From contig JAKOYD010000113.1 in assembly GCA_029780695.1 (NCBI GenBank), positions 1-43,186 on the forward strand: a DNA stretch of 43,186 nucleotides, read 5' to 3'. The DNA is from Pseudomonadota bacterium. Its GTDB lineage: Bacteria > Pseudomonadota > Gammaproteobacteria > Burkholderiales > Burkholderiaceae_C. The position numbers were made by a program, and so were the translations under genes. Shown one piece after another: positions 37,147 to 43,186 of this stretch. How positions within the stretch are numbered: the first letter of the stretch is position 1; each line of letters begins with the position of its first letter. The notes beneath the pieces were generated by a model, which saw nothing but the letters and a program-made list of their open reading frames with translations, did not search any database and was not told the origin of the DNA.

Positions 37147-38216
37147 CAGAAATCCGGATAGAGCCGCCCGGGGCACAAGATGCCCGCCGGATCGAACTCG
37201 CGCTTGAGCTGCGCATGAATGCGCGCCAGCGGCGCGGCCAGCGGCGTGAACACGGGCGTCACCCCGTCGCCGCCGCGAAACAGCGTGGCGTGGCCGCCCG
37301 CGCGCGCCGCGGCTTCGCGCACGCGGGGCTCGTCTTGCGGCGTGGCCTTGATCCAGCGCTGCGCGCCGTGCCATTCGACCAGCGTCGGCCCCAGGTTGAG
37401 CGGCGTGGCGGTGTCGGGCACGCTGGCGCGCCACAGCGCCTCGCCCGGCGCCAGGCGGAAGAATGGCAGCGCCTGGTCTCGCAGCGCCGTCCACTGGCGC
37501 TGGGCGCGTTCATCGTCCAGCACATGCCCGCCCATCTGCTGCGCGGCGCTGGCGATGGCCGCGTGCGCGCCACGCAGGCGTACCGCCAGTTGGCCGTCGG
37601 CCCAGCAACTGGCGTTGAGCGGCAGCGGCTGGCCGCCCCAGCGGTTGAGCTGCTGGCGCGCGCTGGTCTCGCTCAATTCAAACAGCAGCGTGCGTTCGGC
37701 TGGCGGCACGGGCAGCACCTTCAGGCTGACCTCGGTGATCACGCCCAGCGTGCCGAGCGAGCCCGCCAGCAGTCGGCTGACGTCGTAGCCGGCCACGTTC
37801 TTCATCACCTGCCCACCAAAGGTCAGCAACTGGCCGCGGCCGTTAAGCACCTGCACGCCCAGCACGTAGTCGCGCACCGCGCCCGCACTGGCGCGCGCCG
37901 GCCCCGACAGCCCCGCCGCCACCATGCCGCCCACCGTGCCGCCGGTGCCGAAGCGCGGCGGCTCGAACGGCAGGCACTGCCCGGCCTCGGCCAGCACGGC
38001 CTCCAGATCGCGCAGCCGCGTCCCGGCCCGCACGGTGACCACCAGCTCGCTCGGCTCATAAGCCACCACGCCCCCCAGCGGCCGCACGTCCAGCAATTCG
38101 CCGTGCAGGTCCTGGCCGTAGAAATCCTTGCTGCCGCCGCCGCGAATGCGCAGCGGGCGCCCGCGGTCGGCGGCCTTGCGGATTTTGTCGGTGAGTGCGT
38201 GCAGCGCGGCATCCAT
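37146..38216 (-). CDS. glcE: Glycolate oxidase FAD-binding subunit
   Basis: A 356-aa FAD-linked oxidase subunit. The PP-loop of the FAD-binding domain is [12 protein letters not shown] (about residues 23-34), with [20 protein letters not shown] and [19 protein letters not shown], and [17 protein letters not shown] further on. The C-terminus ends [16 protein letters not shown], the typical end of this family. It is first of the glcE-glcF pair. The catalytic glcD normally precedes glcE, but upstream here there are only 229 bp and then the amtB terminator region. Confidence 0.94.
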   Translation of the reverse strand: MDAALHALTDKIRKAADRGRPLRIRGGGSKDFYGQDLHGELLDVRPLGGVVAYEPSELVVTVRAGTRLRDLEAVLAEAGQCLPFEPPRFGTGGTVGGMVAAGLSGPARASAGAVRDYVLGVQVLNGRGQLLTFGGQVMKNVAGYDVSRLLAGSLGTLGVITEVSLKVLPVPPAERTLLFELSETSARQQLNRWGGQPLPLNASCWADGQLAVRLRGAHAAIASAAQQMGGHVLDDERAQRQWTALRDQALPFFRLAPGEALWRASVPDTATPLNLGPTLVEWHGAQRWIKATPQDEPRVREAAARAGGHATLFRGGDGVTPVFTPLAAPLARIHAQLKREFDPAGILCPGRLYPDF

Positions 38217-38277
38217 GTGGTCGATGGTAATGTTTCGCGGCCCGGGCCACGGGCGGGCGGTCTAGCCCGGTGGCCGA

Positions 38278-38345
38278 AGCTATTATATTTATAGCTACAT
38301 GTGGTTGATAGGTCAGCGCTGGCAGGGTTTTTGGCGCCGAAATTG
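38278..38345 (+). repeat. Repeat A copy 19 (amtB-glcE gap)
   Basis: TTATATTTATAGCTACATGT, GGTTGATAGGT, CAGCGCTGGCAGGGTTTTTG, then GCGCCGAAATT. Confidence 0.75.
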
Positions 38346-38362
38346 GGCCGCCGCGCGAGCGC

Positions 38363-38387
38363 AAAAAAGCCCGCCGGGCAGCGGGCT
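38363..38387 (-). terminator. Rho-independent terminator of the nadE-glnK-amtB transcript
   Basis: On the minus strand AGCCCGC (38381-38387 complement) pairs with GCGGGCT (38368-38374 complement) around a 6-nt loop and is followed by a run of six U (38363-38368). It lies about 60 bp past the amtB stop. Confidence 0.88.
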
Positions 38388-38445
38388 CATGCAGAACCTC
38401 GGATCGAGCCGGCGGCGGCGCGCCAGGCCCGCCGCCATGCCGGCT

Positions 38446-39963
38446 TCACCGGCTGTACGCGGTCTCGCCGTGGCTGCTGATGTCCAGCCCCTCGCGCTCT
38501 TCCTCTTCGGTCACGCGCAAGCCGATGAGCACATCGACGATCTTGTAGGCGATCAGCGAAACCACGCCCGACCACACGATGGTCAGTCCCACCGCCTTGG
38601 CCTGCGTCCACACCTGCGCGGCGATGGAATAGTCAGCGGCTGTCACCACGCTGGCGGTCACCCAGTCGGCCACGTAGCCGGGGCCGCCGAGCGAGGGGCT
38701 GTTGAACACGCCCGTGAGCAGCGCGCCCAGGATGCCGCACACGCCGTGCACGCCGAACACGTCGAGCGAGTCGTCGGCGCCCAGCAGGCGCTTCAGACCC
38801 GTCACGCCCCACAGGCCGGCAAAGCCGGCGACGAGGCCCATCACCAGCGCGCCGCCCATGCCCACGTTGCCCGCCGCCGGGGTGATGGCCACCAACCCCG
38901 CCACCGCGCCCGAGGCCGCGCCCAGCATCGACGCTTTGCCCTTGTGCAGCGCCTCGCCCAGGCTCCACGTGAGCACCGCGCCCGCAGCCGCCACCAGCGT
39001 GTTGATGAAGGCCAGGCCCGCGGTGCCGTTGGCCTCCAGCGCCGAGCCGGCGTTGAAGCCGAACCAGCCCACCCACAGCAGCGCGGCGCCCACCATGGTC
39101 AGCGTCAGGCTGTGCGGGGCCATCGCCTCGCGGCCGTAGCCAATGCGCTTGCCGATCATGAACGCGCCCACCAGACCGGCGATGGCGGCGTTGATGTGCA
39201 CCACGGTGCCGCCGGCAAAGTCCAGCGCGCCCCACTGCCAGATCAGCCCGGCCTTGGCGTTCAGCGTGTCGACCACGGCTTTGCCGGTGTAGGCGTCCGG
39301 GCCTTGCCAGAACCACACCATGTGCGCGATGGGCAGGTAGCTGAAGGTGAACCACAGCACCATGAAGGCCAGCACGGCGCTGAACTTGGCGCGCTCGGCA
39401 AAGGCGCCGACGATCAGCGTGCAGGTGATGGCGGCAAACGTGGCCTGGAAGGCGGCGAACACGATTTCGGGAATCACCACGCCCTTGCTGAAGGTGGCGG
39501 CGTTGGCGAAGGTGCCCGCGGCGTGATCCCAGATGCCTTTCATCAGCAGCCGGTCAAAGCCGCCGAAGACGGCATTGCCCTCGGTGAAGGCAACCGAGTA
39601 GCCGTACAGGAACCACAGCACGATGATGAGCGAGAAGGTGACGAACACCTGCATCAGCACGCTCAGCATGTTCTTGCTGCGCACCAGCCCGCCGTAGAAC
39701 AGCGCCAGGCCAGGAATCGTCATCAAGATGACCAGCAGCGTGCTGACCATCATCCACGCCGTGTCGCCCTTGTTGGGCACGGGCGCGCTGACCGCAGCGG
39801 TTGGGGCAGCAGTTGCTGTAGAAATCATAGCTGCGCCGCTAGTCCCTGCGGGCGCAGACGCCGCACTGGCCGCGATGGCGGGGGCCGCCGGCGCATCCGC
39901 CGCGAAGGCCGACGCGCACAGCAGGGACAAAATCAACAGGCAAAGCGATACCAGTCGTCGCAT
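38446..39963 (-). CDS. amtB: Ammonium transporter
   Basis: A 505-aa Amt-family channel. A signal peptide (about 1-21, ending ASAFA) is followed by an Ala/Pro-rich linker (22-62) and eleven helices with FYGGLVRSKN, DFAGGTVVHINAA (first pore His) and DVFGVHGVCGILGALLTG (second pore His). The C-terminal tail EEEEREGLDISSHGE is the GlnK-binding region. The linker is longer than in E. coli AmtB, and residues about 45-55 (ISTATAAPTAA area) are encoded by a repeat A remnant. It follows glnK by 40 bp. Confidence 0.97.
   Translation of the reverse strand: MRRLVSLCLLILSLLCASAFAADAPAAPAIAASAASAPAGTSGAAMISTATAAPTAAVSAPVPNKGDTAWMMVSTLLVILMTIPGLALFYGGLVRSKNMLSVLMQVFVTFSLIIVLWFLYGYSVAFTEGNAVFGGFDRLLMKGIWDHAAGTFANAATFSKGVVIPEIVFAAFQATFAAITCTLIVGAFAERAKFSAVLAFMVLWFTFSYLPIAHMVWFWQGPDAYTGKAVVDTLNAKAGLIWQWGALDFAGGTVVHINAAIAGLVGAFMIGKRIGYGREAMAPHSLTLTMVGAALLWVGWFGFNAGSALEANGTAGLAFINTLVAAAGAVLTWSLGEALHKGKASMLGAASGAVAGLVAITPAAGNVGMGGALVMGLVAGFAGLWGVTGLKRLLGADDSLDVFGVHGVCGILGALLTGVFNSPSLGGPGYVADWVTASVVTAADYSIAAQVWTQAKAVGLTIVWSGVVSLIAYKIVDVLIGLRVTEEEEREGLDISSHGETAYSR
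39800..39860 (+). repeat. Repeat A copy 20 (remnant inside amtB linker)
   Basis: GTAGAAATCATAGCTGCGCC, GCTAGTCCCTGCGGGCGC. It lies in the codons for the variable linker after the AmtB signal peptide. Confidence 0.55.
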
Positions 39964-40003
39964 GAGGACGCTCCAAAAAAAGAGGGAGAAAAAGACTGAG
40001 GCG

Positions 40004-42024
<2,021 letters not shown>

Positions 42025-42026
42025 GA

Positions 42027-43186
42027 ATGCAGGCAGGTGACGGAGCGGGCGCGTATCGTAACGCGGCGGACGGGGTGGCCGGCGGGCGGCTGGCGCCGCA
42101 GATCGTCGACACGCCCGCGCAGCTGCCGGTGGCGCGCTGGAACGCCCTGCTGGCGCGCCAGGCGACGCCCACGCCCTTCATGCGCGCCGAATACCTGGCC
42201 GCGCTGCACGACAGCGGCAGCGCCGTGCCGCCCACCGGCTGGACGCCGCGCTTCATGCTGCTGTGGGACGGCGACCAGCTCGCCGCCGCCTGCCCGCTCT
42301 ACCTGAAGACGCATTCCTATGGCGAATACGTGTTCGACTGGGCCTGGGCCAACGCCTACGCCGAGCACGGCCTGGCCTACTACCCCAAGGCGCTGGTGGC
42401 CGTGCCCTTCACGCCCGTGCCCGGCACGCGCCTGCTGGCGCGCGACGAGGCGGCGCGCCGCGCCCTGATCACCGCCGTGCGCGACTGGTGCGCCGGGCAC
42501 CGGCTGTCGTCGCTGCACCTGCTGTACGGCGACGACGCCGACCTGGCGGCCTGCGACGCCGCCGGCCTGATGCGCCGCGGGCAGGTGCAGTTTCACTGGA
42601 CCAACCGGGATCCGGCCAGCGGCCGGCCGTTCGTCGACTTCGACGCGCTGCTGGCCGCGCTGACGCAGGACAAGCGCAAGAAGATCCGCCAGGAGCGCCG
42701 CAAGGTGGCCGAGGCCGGCGTGCGCTTTCGCTGCGCGGCCGGCGCCGACATCACGCCGGCCGACTGGGCCTTGTTCTACCGCTGCTACCGGCGCACCTAC
42801 CTGGAGCACGGCAACGCGCCCTACCTGACGCCCGATTTTTTTGCCCACATGGCGCGCGAGCTGGCCGACGCCTGGGTGCTGTTCGTGGCCGAGCGCGACG
42901 GCCACCCGATTGCTACCAGTTTGATAGCTGTTGGCGCTGGCCAGTCAAGCGCCGGAGGCCAAAATACTTCAAACCCTGAAGCCGTCGCCTACGGCCGCTA
43001 CTGGGGTGCGCTGGAGCGCGTGGACGGCCTGCACTTCGAGGCCTGCTACCACCAGCCGCTCGACTGGTGCATCCGCCACGGCGTGGCGCGCTTCGAGGGC
43101 GGCGCGCAGGGCGAGCACAAGATGGCCCGCGCCCTGCTGCCGGTGGCCACGCACAGCGCGCACTGGCTGGCGCACCCCGGCTTTGC
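42027..43186 (+). CDS. DUF482 (PF04339) GNAT-like protein, cut by window edge
   Basis: The first 386 residues of a protein of the PF04339 family, related by fold to Fem/GNAT aminoacyl- or acyltransferases; function not established. Diagnostic stretches are YLKTHSYGEYVFDWAWANAY, YYPKALVAVPFTPVPGTRLL, KRKKIRQERRKV, CYRRTYLEHGNAPYL and FEGGAQGEHKMARALLPVAT. The frame is open to the end of the window. The ATG at 42027 follows GGAAGG. Oddity: residues about 293-317 (SLIAVGAGQSSAGGQ and NTSNPEA) are encoded by repeat A copy 22 and separate HPIATS from YGRYWGALE, which the family keeps close together. Confidence 0.9.
   Translation, partial: MQAGDGAGAYRNAADGVAGGRLAPQIVDTPAQLPVARWNALLARQATPTPFMRAEYLAALHDSGSAVPPTGWTPRFMLLWDGDQLAAACPLYLKTHSYGEYVFDWAWANAYAEHGLAYYPKALVAVPFTPVPGTRLLARDEAARRALITAVRDWCAGHRLSSLHLLYGDDADLAACDAAGLMRRGQVQFHWTNRDPASGRPFVDFDALLAALTQDKRKKIRQERRKVAEAGVRFRCAAGADITPADWALFYRCYRRTYLEHGNAPYLTPDFFAHMARELADAWVLFVAERDGHPIATSLIAVGAGQSSAGGQNTSNPEAVAYGRYWGALERVDGLHFEACYHQPLDWCIRHGVARFEGGAQGEHKMARALLPVATHSAHWLAHPGF
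42905..42980 (+). repeat. Repeat A copy 22, inside the DUF482 gene
   Basis: CCAGTTTGATAGCTGTTGGC, GCTGGCCAGT, CAAGCGCCGGAGGCCAAAAT. A nearly complete copy with box, both arms and the GGCCAAAAT tail, in frame and without stop codons. Confidence 0.88.

Noticed and set aside
42263..42979. 238-codon Arg-rich plus-strand frame inside the DUF482 region
   Set aside because: The competing frame from 42027 encodes conserved family blocks; this one is an offset shadow.

Overview
This is a GC-rich (roughly two thirds G+C by eye) chromosomal stretch of a betaproteobacterium, most likely Comamonadaceae (Burkholderiales). The evidence is the gene orders (str operon beside a D-Ala-D-Ala carboxypeptidase, nadE-glnK-amtB, alr beside lplT), the protein sequences, and two dense families of short intergenic repeats of a kind I associate with that family. 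I cannot name the genus.

Layout. 1-3,614 (minus): str operon rpsL-rpsG-fusA-tuf, with tuf cut by the window edge and a clear sigma70 promoter ahead of rpsL. 3,829-7,916 (minus): hemJ, vanZ-like, [2Fe-2S] ferredoxin, alpha/beta hydrolase and dacC-like genes. 8,252-8,386 (minus): an unannotated small RNA candidate with its own promoter and terminator, just upstream of hemB. 8,442-15,034: hemB, corA, a small secreted protein, a LysR regulator, dienelactone hydrolase, a DsbA-like isomerase, an SDR and a MaoC hydratase. 15,051-18,877 (minus): a complete Mla/MCE-type lipid ABC transporter operon (mlaE, mlaF, mlaD, auxiliary lipoprotein). 19,146-23,220 (plus): bactofilin, an overlapping lipoprotein gene, a GMC oxidoreductase and an M23 peptidase. 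23,704-26,465: divergent alcohol dehydrogenase and semialdehyde dehydrogenase. 26,466-27,780: a small foreign island, a lone integron gene cassette with an attC site. 27,883-35,843: argG, a TSUP permease, a NorE-like/subunit-IV-like pair, alr, lplT, an EamA permease and glutathione peroxidase. 35,890-42,024 (minus): glcF/glcE, amtB, glnK, nadE. 42,027-43,186 (plus): a DUF482/GNAT-type protein, cut by the window edge.

Most genes are housekeeping: translation, haem (hemB, hemJ), peptidoglycan (dacC, alr, M23), envelope lipid traffic (Mla, LplT), nitrogen/NAD (nadE, glnK, amtB), arginine and glycolate oxidation. The unusual layer is what lies between and inside them. Repeat family A (22 copies found by eye) is an AGCTGC-box plus a GCGCTTG/CAAGCGC hairpin. 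It sits in intergenic gaps, but several copies lie in frame inside proteins, and one makes up the signal peptide of the Mla lipoprotein. Repeat family B (8 copies, about 100-130 bp) places its G-run end at a gene boundary, usually the 3' end, and brackets hemJ and lplT as inverted pairs. The best candidates for something undescribed are the hemB-proximal small RNA, the coding exaptation of repeat A, the 3'-end rule of repeat B, and the orphan integron cassette.
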